DNA of 34,183 nt from Priapulus caudatus (lineage: Eukaryota; Priapulida; Priapulimorpha; Priapulimorphida; Priapulidae), in the NCBI RefSeq assembly GCF_000485595.1, contig NW_014577137.1:450574-484756 (forward strand). The letters are read 5' to 3'. Position numbers and translations under genes: made by a program. Each line of letters starts with the position of its first letter. Position 1 is the first letter of the stretch. The notes under the pieces were generated by a model. It was not told the origin of the DNA, did not search any database, and worked only from the letters and a program-made list of their open reading frames with translations. Positions 10,678 to 23,522 of the stretch are shown here, one piece after another.

Positions 10678-10856
10678 TAAGGCCCCCGCACACGGTGCGC
10701 ATTCGGCGCGCGCCAACGGCGCAAAATATCTATCGTGTGTGATTTTTCTGGCTCAGCGCCGTTGGACTTGGTGCACGCCGTATGCGCACCGTGTGCGGGC
10801 TAGTTTACGTGCGCAAATGGCGCGCGCCGAATGCGCACCTTGTGCGGGGGGCTTTA
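10678..10856. mobile_element. GC-rich MITE with long inverted repeats
   Basis: The left end AGGCCCCCGCACACGGTGCG, continuing through CATTCGGCGCGCGCCA, is mirrored at the right by TGGCGCGCGCCGAATGCGCACC and a GTGCGGGGGGCTTTA end. It is about 175 bp and nearly self-complementary. An internal ACGCCGTATGCGCACCGTGTG block repeats the motif, so it may be nested or double. No exact duplication is visible. The copy in the right arm is at about 20200-20385. Confidence 0.6.
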
Positions 10857-10859
10857 GGC

Positions 10860-11299
10860 ACACAAGGGCACACACGAACAAACTCTCGCACAAGCACATA
10901 CGCACATGCACGCTTACGCACGCACGCACATACACCAACACCATATGCGCCCAATCCTCGCGTTGGCTATTTTTAAAAGGTGCGTCATCGTTGAGATTAT
11001 TCGTTGAGATACAAATCTGATACATCTGGCTAGATAGTGCGGGTGGCCTCCCAGCAGCTTGCATCTTTGATAGCCCAAGTATTTGCCGCGAGCCCAACTT
11101 TCTCAATTTCTTCGCCGCGGCGTCTGCTGCCACGTACCGTCATTGTCTCGGTAACGATTATACCGTTAAAGGCCACTCGAGCACGGACCGAAGATTGAGG
11201 ATTGCTTAGTCTGGTAACCCGGTCTTTTCAGTTCGCTCGAACATGATCGCCACTGAAGTACTGAAGCTATCGTATGGCAGTTCAAAGAATGATTTAACG
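10860..11299. other. Low-complexity CA-like tract followed by unremarkable sequence
   Basis: ACACA and GCACA runs to about 10950. The rest shows no domain or repeat that I recognise beyond its inverted copy at about 19790-20190. Confidence 0.4.
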
Positions 11300-12130
11300 C
11301 GTTTCAGGCGTGCAGTACGGACTGAAGAAAACTGCATAATATAGCTTGCTGAGGGAGAGAGGGGTGGGAAACCAAGGAAAGACGGCAGAAAAGATAGCTG
11401 ATAAGCGGTAGAAGAAGGAGGCTGAGCGAGGGACAAGGGTGGCAACGGGAAAGACGGGAGGGGTTAGAGTAGGAGTTTTGCACCCTGCAGGTTAGGGCGC
11501 TCTCTTAATTACAAACACAGGTCTACTGATAGCAATTTATTACATAAATCTATGCTGAGATTTCCTCTAACTATATTAAATGCATATTCATCACAACATG
11601 TGACTCCTCTGGTGAGATATTGCGCATGCGCTGATACACTAACGTAGCCAGCTTCTGTACTCTCTGGTATATACAGCGGAAACCTTACATGGAAGGTCTT
11701 CTTCTCATTTATTACGTGAGGTCTACTGATGGAATGTTATCATATAAATCTATGCTAGGATAACTCCTCTTCATTATAAATGCATAATTTTTGGTAAAAC
11801 TTTATTCTTCTCGGGAGATATTGCGCATGCGCGAGAATCGTTTCAGGCGTGCAGCATGAACTGAAGACAACTGCCTAATATACTACTATAATATACCTTG
11901 TTGAGGGAAAGAGGGGTGGGAGACTAAGGAAAAACGGCAGGAAAGATAGCTGAAGGGCGGTAGAAGAAGAAGGAGGCTGAGCGAGAGACAAGAATGGCAA
12001 GGGAAAGGACAGGAGGGGGTAAAGTATGAGTTTTGCACCCTATAGGCTAGGGCGCTCTCCTAATAATTACAAACACAGGTCTACTGATAACAATTTGTTA
12101 CATAAATCTATTCTGAGATCCCCCTTAACC
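11300..12130. repeat. Direct duplication of about 280 bp, 540 bp apart
   Basis: Block 11300-11570 recurs at 11839-12130. Both contain GTTTCAGGCGTGCAG, GAGGGGTGGGA, GGAGGCTGAGCGAG, GAGTTTTGCACCCT and AGGGCGCTCTC. A shorter block starting GTCTACTGAT occurs at 11521, 11721 and 12080, with ATTGCGCATGCGC at the end of the first two. It looks like a degenerate tandem array or two related insertions. No coding content. An inverted copy lies in the right arm (about 18890-19800). Confidence 0.75.
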
Positions 12131-12465
12131 ATTTAACAAAAGTGTTCAATGGATGAACGAATGCGCGTGGTTTCTTCCAGCAGTGTTGTTGTGGTCGGAC
12201 CGGACCGCGGCTGACGCGCAAATAGAAGCGAATCATTAAATATTTGCCGGCCGAAAAAATTCTTTCACCGAGAAGTGATGTATTTTTTACGCAATGATTA
12301 GTTGCTATTTTAGTCGTTAGTGGTCGCTAATTCGCCGGGTGTGGGCATGCGTAAGCACGTGCGTGCATGCGTGTGCGCTTGTCTGTTGAATGATTTTTCA
12401 CCCATCCTATATATATATATATATCTGGAAATTATTATGTTTTTATAATAAATATAGAAAATATA

Positions 12466-12498
<33 letters not shown>

Positions 12499-13179
12499 AT
12501 AAATATATATTATAATATAAAAATAGAATGAGCTGTTATTATTTATTTGGCATGATTTCGAGAACACATGTCTCTTCGTCACGCTTTACAACAACAGAAT
12601 TTTATCTGTGAACTTGTGAATCCTCACCGAGAGACATATGTTCTCAAAGCTTGCAAACAAAACAAAATAAAACTTCATTTAATTTTTAAATTTAAATATT
12701 TTCGTCTATATCTTCATGGGCATTCGCGTGATTTTACACATCAAAATAGAATATCATATAGTGTCATATATTTATTGCATTCGAGAAAGCTACCGAGCGA
12801 ATCTCTCTTCCTCAATCAGAATATGTCAAGATAGAGTTTCCATGTCCGAAGAATGACCCTTATAAGTTAGACTTTCTGCGGCAGCTCCTTATCCATTCGC
12901 GTAATTACCGTTCCCGATGTGCATGTGTCACGATGTAGTAGACAGCGTCGTTGATGGGAAGACAGCTAGGTGAAGATGCCTGCTTACACTCGCAGTGCGC
13001 TGTCTGTATACACAACACGAACCCATGCTAGCGTGTAATGAAGCTAATTCAGCCATGGATAGATGCTTATTTATAAGAATTTACACCGGCAGATTCGGTG
13101 ACAGGTACTTGCCTCGGGCGACTATTCAGTCACCCGCCTCATTAGTGCCAAGGCACTAAGACAGTGGTCACGGCACCAC
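12131..13179. other. Segment A internal sequence without recognised gene
   Basis: A (TA)n tract lies at about 12405-12520. An 88-codon frame at 12568-12834 has no recognisable domain. TTTAAATTT and AT-rich stretches alternate with ordinary sequence. Confidence 0.4.
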
Positions 13180-13772
13180 TGTAATAAGGCTCGTGTCGTA
13201 TAGGGTACCAGGTTCGTACTTTTGGCGCGTGTAAATTGTTACCATGAGATAGCACGATTAATAGAGAGAGCGTGAACAACATATGACAGAAACAAGGTGT
13301 AACGTACAACAATAAGTTCTATTACGCCTAATAGCGTATTACGTTTTAATAGCCTCCACAGAGTAATACACAAATATTATAATCCCTCTAGGGGCAATGT
13401 CACGTACAATGTCGTCGCCTATGCAGATTGTGAGTATGGTTTGAGTTATACTGCCTTGTTGTTTTTGCTCTGTATTCGTGTGTTAAACTACTTTGAGACT
13501 GTGTAAACTATCTTGAGTGTTGGTGTATGCATGTGTTGTGTGTTCTTTGCTTAGTTAAGGCGACGAAATTGTACGTGCCATTGCCCCTAGAGGGATTATA
13601 ATATTTGTGTATTACTCTGTAGAGGCTTAAGAGAACTTATTGTTGTACGTTACACCTTGTTTCTGTCATACGTTGTTCACGCTCTCTCTATTAATCGTGC
13701 TATCTAATGGTAACAATTTACACGCGCCAAAAGTACGAACCTGGTACCCTATACGACACGAGCCTCATTACA
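13180..13772. mobile_element. Long-TIR (foldback-type) element, 593 bp
   Basis: The ends TGTAATAAGGCTCGTGTCG (left) and TGTAATGAGGCTCGTGTCG (right, reversed) start inverted arms of about 215-240 bp that stay similar inward to CGTACAATGTCGTCGCC (left, about 13418) and GGCGACGAAATTGTACG (right, about 13559). A loop of about 140 bp separates them. No coding frame and no clear target-site duplication. The corresponding copy in the right arm (about 17390-17800) has lost much of its second arm and loop. Confidence 0.75.
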
Positions 13773-14261
13773 AGCGTGCGATGTGCAGAAGCAGCTTTGT
13801 GGGATGAGCTTGCAGGCAGGAGGCATGCATATACAAGCAGCAAGCGGGAATTGATGAGCAGGCATGTCTGCGACTGAGCGATAGCGGCGTGGGAGAAAAG
13901 CGCCGTGACCTATAGCTGTACGAAAGCTCGGATGAGATATTTCCCATCGCAGACATTAGAATGATGGCGATCTCGCGTGAGAGCAGCGACGCGGGTGCCA
14001 TGCACAGCATGCGCGCCAACATGGCGACCGTGCGCGGTGTACGCATGCGCAAGCAGAGCCGATGCGTTCTTCTTACCTTCTCTCACTGCAACACGTTATC
14101 ATCAAAGTGCAAAAAAGAGAAGAGAAAACACACATATATATACTCGATGACACTGTACAGTTGTGAGGACGCGCACGTGTGCGTCTATGTACACACATAT
14201 TTACAATTATACACACGAACACATGTTCAAATGAAAACGCGTCAATCAATTTGCGATAACG
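13773..14261. other. Segment A internal sequence without recognised gene
   Basis: Moderately GC-rich, with GCATGC and GCGC motifs. Short frames exist on both strands but none carries a domain I know. The inverted copy at about 16890-17390 shows the same frames broken by indels, which argues against coding. Confidence 0.4.
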
Positions 14262-14426
14262 ATGACGTCATCACACCGAGTTAAAAATGACGTCATCGCG
14301 CCAACGCGTTCACGATAACGTCGTTGCGCCACGTTGTTTACGATGGCGTTATCCCGCCGCCGCTTCATTGATGACGTCATCGAGCCACCGCGTTAATGAT
14401 GACGTCGTCACGCTAGCATGTTAACG
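14262..14426. repeat. 28-bp tandem repeat built on the CRE palindrome TGACGTCA
   Basis: Six units start at 14262, 14287, 14315, 14343, 14371 and 14399, so the period is 25 then 28 four times. The consensus starts ATGACGTCATCGCGCC, with a GCGTT stretch near the end of the unit. Three units carry the intact octamer TGACGTCA, the CREB/ATF binding palindrome. A rearranged inverted copy is at about 16770-16890. Confidence 0.85.
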
Positions 14427-14524
14427 GGTTTCGATAAGATCAGCTATATAGCCAAGCTGTTTCAAGCTTTTGTTCTATTCCGCGCGTTCTACATGTCGAT
14501 GTAACTGGCTCGAACAGGTTTACC

Positions 14525-14740
14525 TTATATACAGTATATATATATATATATATATATATAGATATAGATAATAGTATATATACATGTGCATATACATAAC
14601 ATATACATATACATAAAACATGATACATAATATATACAATACAGTATACATATAACATATACATATACATTATCATATAACAATACATATACATATACAT
14701 ATACATATACAATATACATAATACATATACATATACATAT

Positions 14741-14779
<39 letters not shown>

Positions 14780-15005
14780 GTACATATACATAATTTCATA
14801 TACCTATACATATACATATACATATACATAACATTATACATATACATATACATATACATTATACATATACAATACATATAGCATATACATATACATATAC
14901 ATATAACATATAGCATATCATAGTAACATAATACATATACATATACATGTACATATACATATACATATACATAGATACATATACCATATACAGTATACAT
15001 ATACA

Positions 15006-15038
<33 letters not shown>

Positions 15039-15110
15039 ATACATATACATTATAGCATATACATATACATATACATATACATATATATTATATATACTGT
15101 ATATTTATAT
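14525..15110. repeat. (ATACAT)n microsatellite
   Basis: Dense ACATAT/ATACAT hexamers flanked by (TA)n. Long minus-strand frames read Tyr-Met and Cys-Ile dipeptides and are by-products. The second copy is at 21794-22345. Confidence 0.95.
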
Positions 15111-15570
15111 ATATATGCTGAATTTATCTATGCGATCAAACCACATCTTCTGTCGTCCCGCAGCCGTCGACGGAGAGCAGTTCCGCTTCCTGTTTGGTGT
15201 TGACGACCTCCTCGCTATACAATCATGAATTTCCAAGAACGGATTCCGGCAAACACGTCTGGATTCCTGTTGGGATTTACACACGTAAGTGCAATAGCTA
15301 GGTATAACTACACCTAATATTGATTATACGGTTATAATATCTAGATAGTAACTATATACTGTTACCTGTTCTTGATAATAATATAAGGCGATAATAACAC
15401 ACATGCACGTACAAACAGACAGGCGCACACATTCACACACGCACACACACATCCTCCCACACGCACGTACGCACACACGCACAAACGCACACACACGCAC
15501 GCAGACATGCACGCACAGACGCACGCATTCTTCAAACACAACACACAACACATACACAACACACACACAC

Positions 15571-15609
<39 letters not shown>

Positions 15610-16600
15610 CACACACACACATACACACACACAGACACACACTGCACACTCACACACACACGCGACGAACGCACGGCATGCACACACACACACCACACAA
15701 CACACACACACTACACACACACACACACACATCACACACACCACCACACATTTCCCGTCGATCGCGTAGCTATAATAATTAGCTGTATGTGTAACGAAAA
15801 GAATCCGTCTAAACGTCGAAATTGCGGTCTGCCTATATTGTATTTACACGAATATTGTCGCGCGTGATCGTCTGCGAGTGTAATGTAATCAACGAGAGAT
15901 GCTCGCGCCACGCGTCTGATCGCTCATGAACGCCCCTCTGCGCCGACAGGCGGTAGCCCCGAAGACCGCGCAAGTAAATCTCTAATCAAGGCGAATGCGT
16001 GATTGTATGCCTTGTTAATAAGGATCAACTTAATTGTGCATTTTCAGTCCCGCCATACTTCAACTAGCAAGGTAACTGAGCGGTCATCCGTTTGTTTTTC
16101 TTTCTCGATATGTCCGCCACACCCTTCCTCTTCATCTATATATGTATATAATTTATATATATATATAAAGGCCTATATATATATATATATAGTATAATAT
16201 AAATATAGATATATTAATATCACGCACGTCATCTGTCCGTCAATAAAAGAAAGTAGGCTTGATATTTTGTCACACATTCGTCTGAATGTTTAATGTGCGT
16301 AGTCTAAGGATGTTTGCGTTCAACGATGTTTGATCGGTGTAATCTGTCTCGCCGTGTCGCTGTGGTCTGATTGAGAGCAGCATTATCATTCGATATCAGT
16401 TCCCGATGATGCAGCAGCTCCAACGGGCTAATTCGCCTACACGTCTCACTAAGTAAGAATTTATTGCCACATCTGAACCCATAAGACGGCGCAATTGAGA
16501 TGTCGAGATTTCTAATTTTTTCCAAGTGAACATGCTGAACAGGAGTTACGATGTAGATGTAGCCATAAAAGTGGCTAGACACAAGAGCGATTATAAATAT
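15111..16600 (+). repeat. Segment B, first copy
   Basis: Together with the ATACAT tract, this is the spacer between the inverted A arms. It recurs in the same orientation after the N run (about 22346-24390). Landmarks: CCGCAGCCGTCGACGG at about 15160 and 22410; CAATCATGAATTTCC at 15220 and 22478; a CA-rich tract; TTTCCCGTCGATCGCGTAGC near 15750 and its equivalent near 23545. No gene found. Confidence 0.85.
15403..15752. repeat. (AC)n microsatellite in segment B
   Basis: Interrupted AC tract with ACGC, ACAT and ACCAC variants. The 154-codon Thr-His-rich frame across it is a by-product. The second copy is at about 22665-22945 and 23480-23545. Confidence 0.95.
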
Positions 16601-17386
16601 ATATATATATATAATGCTGTATATAACGTAAACTTGTCCGAAGCCAGTTACATTCGACATGTAGAACGCGCGGAAAGAACAAAAGCTTGAAACAGCTGGC
16701 TTATAGGCTACTTACTGAAACCGGCGTTAACATGCTAGCGTGTGACGAGCTCATCATAAACGCGGTGCTCGATGACGTCATCAATGAAGGGCGGCGGCGG
16801 ATAACGGCCATCGAAACACGTGCCGGCACGACGTATCGTGAACGCGGTGGCGCGATGACGTCATTTTTAAGCTCGCGTTGATGACGTCATCGTTATCGCA
16901 CCAATTGATTGACGCGTTTTCATTTGAACATGTGTTCGTGTTATAATTGTAAATAATGTGTGTACAAAGACGCACACGTGCGCAGTCCTCACAACTGTAC
17001 AGGTTCAATCGAGTATATATAATGTGTGTTTTCTCTCTCTTTTTTGCACTTTGATCGATGACGTGTTGCTGTGAGAGAAGGTAAGAAGAACGCATCGCTC
17101 TGCTTGCGCAATGCGTAGCAACCCGCACGGTCGCCATGTTGGCGCGCATGCTGTGCATGCACCCGCGTGTTGCTCTCACGCGAGTCCCATCATTCTTCCT
17201 GTCGATGGGAATATCTCATCCGAGCTTTCGTACAGCTATAGGTCACAGGCACCTTTTGCTCCACGGCCGCTATTCGCTACAGTCGCAGCACATATCCATG
17301 CTCATCATGCGCCGCTTGCCTGTCTTGTATATGCATGCCTCCTCCTGCGCAGCTCATCCCACAAAGCTGCTTCTGCACCATCGCAC

Positions 17387-17796
17387 GCTTGTAATGAGGC
17401 TCGTGTCGTAATAGGGTACCGAAGGTTGCGTGACTTTTGGCGGCGTGTAAATTGTTACCGGATTAGATGAGCACGATTAAAAATAGAGAGGAGCGTGAAC
17501 AACGTATGACAGAAACAAGGGTGTAACGTACAACAATATAGTTCATTAAGCCTGCTACAGAGTAATACACAATATTATAATCGCCTCTAGGGCAATGGCA
17601 CGTACTTTCGTCGCCCTTAACTAAGAGCAACAGACAACACAACACATCATACACCAACAACTCAAGATATTTTACAATCAGTCTCAAATGTACGCTCCTC
17701 TCTATTATAATCGTGCATTCTCATGGTAACACTTTACAACGCGCCAAAAGTACGAACCTGGTACCTCTATACGACACGAAGCGCTTATTACAGGTG
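17387..17796 (-). mobile_element. Shortened copy of the 593-bp long-TIR element
   Basis: It begins TGTAATGAGGCTCGTGTCG and ends near GACACGAAGCGCTTATTACA, the same termini as 13180-13772, but it is about 180 bp shorter. The missing part covers loop and inner-arm sequence. A foldback arm lost in sequencing or replication would give this. Confidence 0.6.
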
Positions 17797-20700
17797 CGTG
17801 ACACTGTCTTAGTTGCTTGGCACTAATGAGGCGGGTGACTGAATAGTCGCCCTGAGCAAGTAACCTGTCACCGAATCGTGCGGTGCTAAATTCTTATAAT
17901 CAACATCTATCCCATGGCTGAATTAGCTTCAATATCACACAGCTAGCATGGGTTCGTGTTGTGTAATAGCGACAGGCGCACTGCGAGTGTAAGCAGGCAT
18001 CTTCACCTAGCTGTCTCCCCTCATCGAACGGACGCCTGTCTACTACATCGTGACACATGCACAATCGGGAACGTAATGTACGCCAAGGAATAAGAGCTGC
18101 GCAGAGAGTCTAATTTATAAGGGTCATCTTCGACATGGAAACTCTAATCTGACCATATTCTGATTGAGACAGAGAGATTTCGGCCCGTATCTTTTCTCGA
18201 TAGCAATAAATATATGACACTATAGATATTCTATTTTGATGTGTAAAAATCACGCGAATGCCCATGAAGATATAGACGAAAAATATTAAATATTAAAAAA
18301 ATTAAATGAAGTTTTATTTTGTTTTGTTTTGGCAAGCTTTTTGAAGAACATATGTCTCTCGTGAGAATTCACAAGTTCACAGATAAAATATATGTTGTTG
18401 TAAAGCATGACTGAAGAGCACATGTGTTCTTCGAAATCATGCCAAATAAAAATAACAGGACTCATTTCTAATTTTATTATATTATAATATATATTTAGTT
18501 ATTAATATATATGATATATATTATATATATATAGTATATTCTATATTATATAAAAAACATAAATAATTTACAATATATATATATATATACGGATGGGTTG
18601 AAAATCATTCACAGACAGGCGCACACCGCAAATGCACGCGCGGACGTGTTAACGCATGCCCCCACGCCCGGGCGAAATTAGCGACCCTAAAGACTAAAAT
18701 AGCCAACTAATTATTGCGTAAAAAATACATCAGTTTTCTCGGTGAAGACATTTTTTTCGGCCGGCAAATATTTAACGATTGCGCTCTATTTGCGCGTCAC
18801 GCGCGTCCGGGTCCGAGCCACAACACACTGGCTGAAGAAACCAACGCCGCATTCGTTCATCCCATGGAACACTTTTGTTAAATGGTTAAGGGGGGAGATC
18901 TCAGCATAGATTTACTGTAACAAATTGTTATCAAGTAACCTGTGTTATAATTATTAGGAGAGCGCCCTTACCCTAGTAGGGTCAAAACTCATACTTTACC
19001 CCCATCGCTGTCCTTTCCTTGCCATGCTTGTCTCTCAGCGTCAGCCTCCCTTCCTTCTGTCTACCCGCCTTTCAGCTATCTTTTCCTGCGTTTTTTCCTT
19101 AGTCTCCCACCCTCTATTTTCCGCTCAAACAAGGTATATTAGGCGTGTTGTCTTCAGTTCATGCTGCACGCCTGAAACTGGTCCTGCGCAATGGCCGCAA
19201 ATATCTCCGAAAGAAAATAGAAGTTTTACCAATAAAATATGCATTTATAATGAAAGAGGAGTTATGCCTAGTATAGATTTATATGATAAATCATTCCATC
19301 AGTAAGACCTCACGTAATAAATGAGTAAACCGAGCGACCTTCATGTAAGGTTTCCGCTGTATATACCGAAAGAGTACAGAACTGGCTACGTTAGTGTATT
19401 AGCGCATGCGAATATCAACACCACAGAGGAGCACCATGTTGTTAAGGATATGATTTAATATAGTTAGAGGAAATCTCAGCGATAGATTTAGTGTAATAAA
19501 TTGGCTATGCAGTAACTCCTGTGTTTGTAATTAAGAGAGCGCCCTAACCTGGCAGGGTGCGAAAACTCTACTCTAACCCTCCGTTTTCCGGTTGCCAACC
19601 CTTGCCCTCGCCAGCCTCCTTCTTCTACCGCTTATTCAGCCTATCTTTCTTGCCGTCTTTCCTTGTTTCTTCACCCCTCTCTCCCTCAGCAAGCTATTTA
19701 TTATTGCAGTTTTCTTACAGTCGTCCACTGCACGCACTGAAACGCGTTAAATCATTCTTGAACTGCCATACGATTAGTCTTCAGTAACTCAAGTGGCGAT
19801 CATGTTCGAGACGAACTGAAGACCGGTTACTCAGACTAAGCAATCCTCAAATCTTCGTCCTGCCGAGTGGCCTTTAAGCGGTAACATAATCGTACCGAAC
19901 AATGACGGAACGATGGCTAGCAGACGCCGCGGCGAAGAAATTGAGAAAGTTGGGCTCGCGGCAAATACTGGGCTATCCAAAGATGCAAAGCCTGCTGGGC
20001 CACCCCACTATCTAAGCGCAGATGTAATCAGATTTGATCTCAACGAATAATCTCAACGGATGACGCACCTTTTAAAAAAGCCAACGCGAGGATTGGGCCG
20101 CAATATGGTGTTGGTGTTATGTGCTGCGTGCGTAAGCAGTGCATGTGCGTTAGTGCTTGTGCGAGATGTTTGTTCGTGTGTGCCCTTGTGTGCCTAAAGC
20201 CCCCCGCACAAAGGTGGCGCATTCGGGGCGGCGCCGCCATTTTGCGCACGTAAACTACCCACACGGTGCGCTACGCGTGCACACAAGTCGCAACGGCGCT
20301 GAGCCAGAAAAATCACAGCACGAATAAGATATGTTGTGCGCCGTTTGGGCGCGCGCGCGAATGGCACGCGTGTGCGGGGGCCTTAGAAGACGTAATTAGT
20401 TGCGTGTTTGTGAACGCGTTCGTCAATTCGTTCACAATCGCGGGCGGATATGCATGTACAAAGTATGTGTCATATGACGTCGGGACTTCACAGAGTGCCT
20501 TAATTACGATCGACTAATAATAAAATTAGGAGTGAATAATAATAGAATGATAAGATAAAACAAGAATATTATAGAATAAGATAGATATATTATTATTCAC
20601 ACTGATAAAATGAACACACTTCGCATCTTGCACATTGTCCTGTTTCTGGCTACAGCAACACGCAATACGTGGCATGTTTATGAGGTTTCGTGAGGGCTAA

Positions 20701-21289
20701 TATCGCGTCCTAATGTTATCATCTATAGAGAAATATATTCCAAACATACTTCAACTATGGTCGCCTAGCATCACTTCATCATCACAATGACATCATTTCG
20801 CGGCTGGATACCAAGCCCTCATATACTCATCGCTGCTGGAAATATTTCATATCACCATCGGTGGCATCTGAAAAATTCACCTCTCGTTCACGGAACATCA
20901 CGGCATAAGGATCTTATCGCATGCCGGTGCTGCAGATATGTTTCTACCTAAAAGGCCGCCGCACACGCAGCCGATTTACAAAGACTGAAGCATGAAGCGA
21001 TGAGCGAATGAACGATGATAGGGTGTGCGCGTTCATTTGTAGACATTTTATTTTATATCGGTGATCGTTCCAAATCAAAACATGTTTATGATTTTGAACC
21101 GATAGCGCCGATGAGCCGATGAGCCGATTTTTAAGGCCGCCTGCACACGACTACAATCGCTTCATCGCTTCATCGCTTCATCGCTTCATCGTTTGTAAAA
21201 TCGGCTGTGTGCGCGCCCTAAAGAACGCATCACCGCAAAAGCAGTGGCGGCTCGATGTGAATTTGTGTTTTGTGCTTGTGTATGTGCTT

Positions 21290-21490
21290 CTGTGTGTCTC
21301 TCTGTTGTGTGGTGTGTGTGTGTGTGTGTGTGTGGTGTGTGTGTGTGTGTGTGTGTGCTGTGTGTGTGTGTGTGTATGTGTGTGTGTGTTGTGTGTGTGT
21401 TGTGTGTGTTGTGTGTGTGTGTGTGTGTGTGTGTGTGTCTGTGTGTGTGCGTTACGTGTGTGTGCGCGCGTATTCGTGTGTGCGTGTAGC
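21290..21490. repeat. (GT)n microsatellite
   Basis: The inverted counterpart of the AC tract at 9555-9815. Frames reading Cys-Val are by-products. Confidence 0.95.
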
Positions 21491-21768
21491 TGAGGCGTGT
21501 GCGCATAGCGTGCGTGGTTGCTAATATCGCTCGAAGGTTATTATGGGGGCGAGATGGAGGCAATTCGCGAGATGAAACAGTAAACATCCACATGGCAGAT
21601 ACTTATTACCTTCATGCAATAAAACCCGCTATCTGATCATCTTTTATGCATTGGCTTCTCTCCATCTTTCCTGTATAACCACCTAGTAATAAATAAATCT
21701 GCCAGGTTAATTTTATTTTCGAGTGACAGCGCTTTGCTATGTCGAACCGATATGAATTTATCCCCAGT

Positions 21769-21793
21769 NNNNNNNNNNNNNNNNNNNNNNNNN
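21769..21793. other. Assembly gap of exactly 25 N
   Basis: Twenty-five undetermined bases separate segment A' from the second copy of segment B. A round fixed length suggests a placeholder and not a measured gap. Confidence 0.99.
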
Positions 21794-21839
21794 CTTCTCA
21801 ATAATAATATACAATAATATACATATACATATACATTTA

Positions 21840-21892
<53 letters not shown>

Positions 21893-22211
21893 ACATATAC
21901 ATATACAATTATACATTATACATTGACTATACATATACATATACATATACAGTAATATCTAATATACATCATACATATACATATTACATCATACATATTA
22001 CATATACAGTATACATATACACTATACATATAATCAATAACATATACTAATATACATATACACTATACATATACATATTAATATCATATACCTATACATA
22101 TACAATACATATACATTATACATGATACATATACAACTATACATATACATATACATTATACATAGTACATATACATATTACATATACTATACATATACTA
22201 TAACATATACA

Positions 22212-22271
<60 letters not shown>

Positions 22272-22835
22272 TATACATATACATATCACACTGATAATAT
22301 TACATATACATATACATCATCATTACTACATAGTATATTAATACTGTATATTTATATATATATGTCTTGATTATCTATGCGATCAAACACAATCTTAGCT
22401 GTCGTCCCGCAGCCGTCGACGGAGAGCAGGTTCCGCTTCCTGCGTTTTGCGTGTTGACGCACCTCCTGCTCGCTATACAATCATGAATTTCCAAAGAACG
22501 TGATTCCGGCAAACACGTCTGGATTCCCGTTGCGGATTTACACACGCTAAGTGCAGATAGCTAGGTATAAACTACACCTAATATTGATTATACGGTTATT
22601 AATATCTAGATAGTAAACTATACTGTACCTCATTCTGATTAATAATATAAGGCGCATAATAAACACACATGCACGTACAAACAGCATCAGACGCGCCACA
22701 CATTCACACACGCACACACACAATCCTCCCACACGCACGCTACGCACACACGCACAAACGCACAACACACGCACGCAGGACCATGCCCACGGCACAGACG
22801 CACGCACTTGCTTCAAACACAAACACACAACACAT

Positions 22836-22907
<72 letters not shown>

Positions 22908-23483
22908 ACACACCACACACACATCTGCACACTCACACTACACCGCCACGCACGGCACACACAGACATGCTGCAGGCCGTAAGCCAGGGCGGCGGTTCGG
23001 GGGCGTTCGCAACGAACCCCCCCCGGGCCCAAGGCGCAAAAAATTTTTTTTTTAAATTTGCAAGAATTTCACCTCAGGTCGCTCTATTTTAGTGTGAATA
23101 TGCCCAAAATCTCACATCGTTGCGGGAGCGTGAACAGTGAACACCCCTCCGCCACCCTCCCCGCACTCGGTCGCTTTGGCGGCTCCCTCGCCTGCGCGCT
23201 TCGCCGCCCGGAGCAGGGCGTGTACAGGGGGCGGCGCGGGGCGTCCAGGCGAGTCCGGACCCCACCTTGCTCGCGCCAGAAAACGATCTGAGGCGCAGTG
23301 TAATTTTAAAAAAATTTTCTGGGGGTCAGTGCGTGCCGCAGACCCCCCTTCGCCGTGTCGCAACTTCGGGTTACGGTTAGACCCCCCTGGTACAAATCTG
23401 TACACGCCCTGCCGAGCAAATTCGCCAAACATTGAAAAACGAACCCCCCCCCCCCCCAATACAAAGTGGCTACGGCCTGCACA

Positions 23484-23522
<39 letters not shown>

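Larger units (their letters stand above)
9283..14550 (+). repeat. Segment A, left arm of a large inverted duplication
   Basis: This segment recurs in reverse complement at 16600-21768. Anchors: ACTGGGGATAAATTC at 9283 versus GAATTTATCCCCAGT just before the N run; the MITE at 9835; ATGACGTCAT units near 14262 and 16830-16890; TTCTACATGTCGA near 14490 and its complement near 16655. The left arm reads smoothly, while the right arm carries frequent single-base insertions and deletions against it. The arm contains several smaller repeats, listed separately, and no gene. Confidence 0.9.
16600..21768 (-). repeat. Segment A', right arm of the inverted duplication
   Basis: This is the reverse complement of 9283-14550, recognisable along its whole length but with many one- or two-base indels and a few larger losses (for example in the 593-bp element). 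The divergence is dominated by indels, which is typical of uncorrected long-read sequence and not of ordinary evolutionary divergence. It ends abruptly at the N run, at the base pairing with 9283. Confidence 0.88.

Noticed and set aside
14262-14426. CRISPR-like array (28-bp period)
   Set aside because: Repeats are contiguous without unique spacers, degenerate, and sit in an animal intron.
14440-15050. Tyr-Met / Cys-Ile repeat frames
   Set aside because: Translations of the ATACAT microsatellite.
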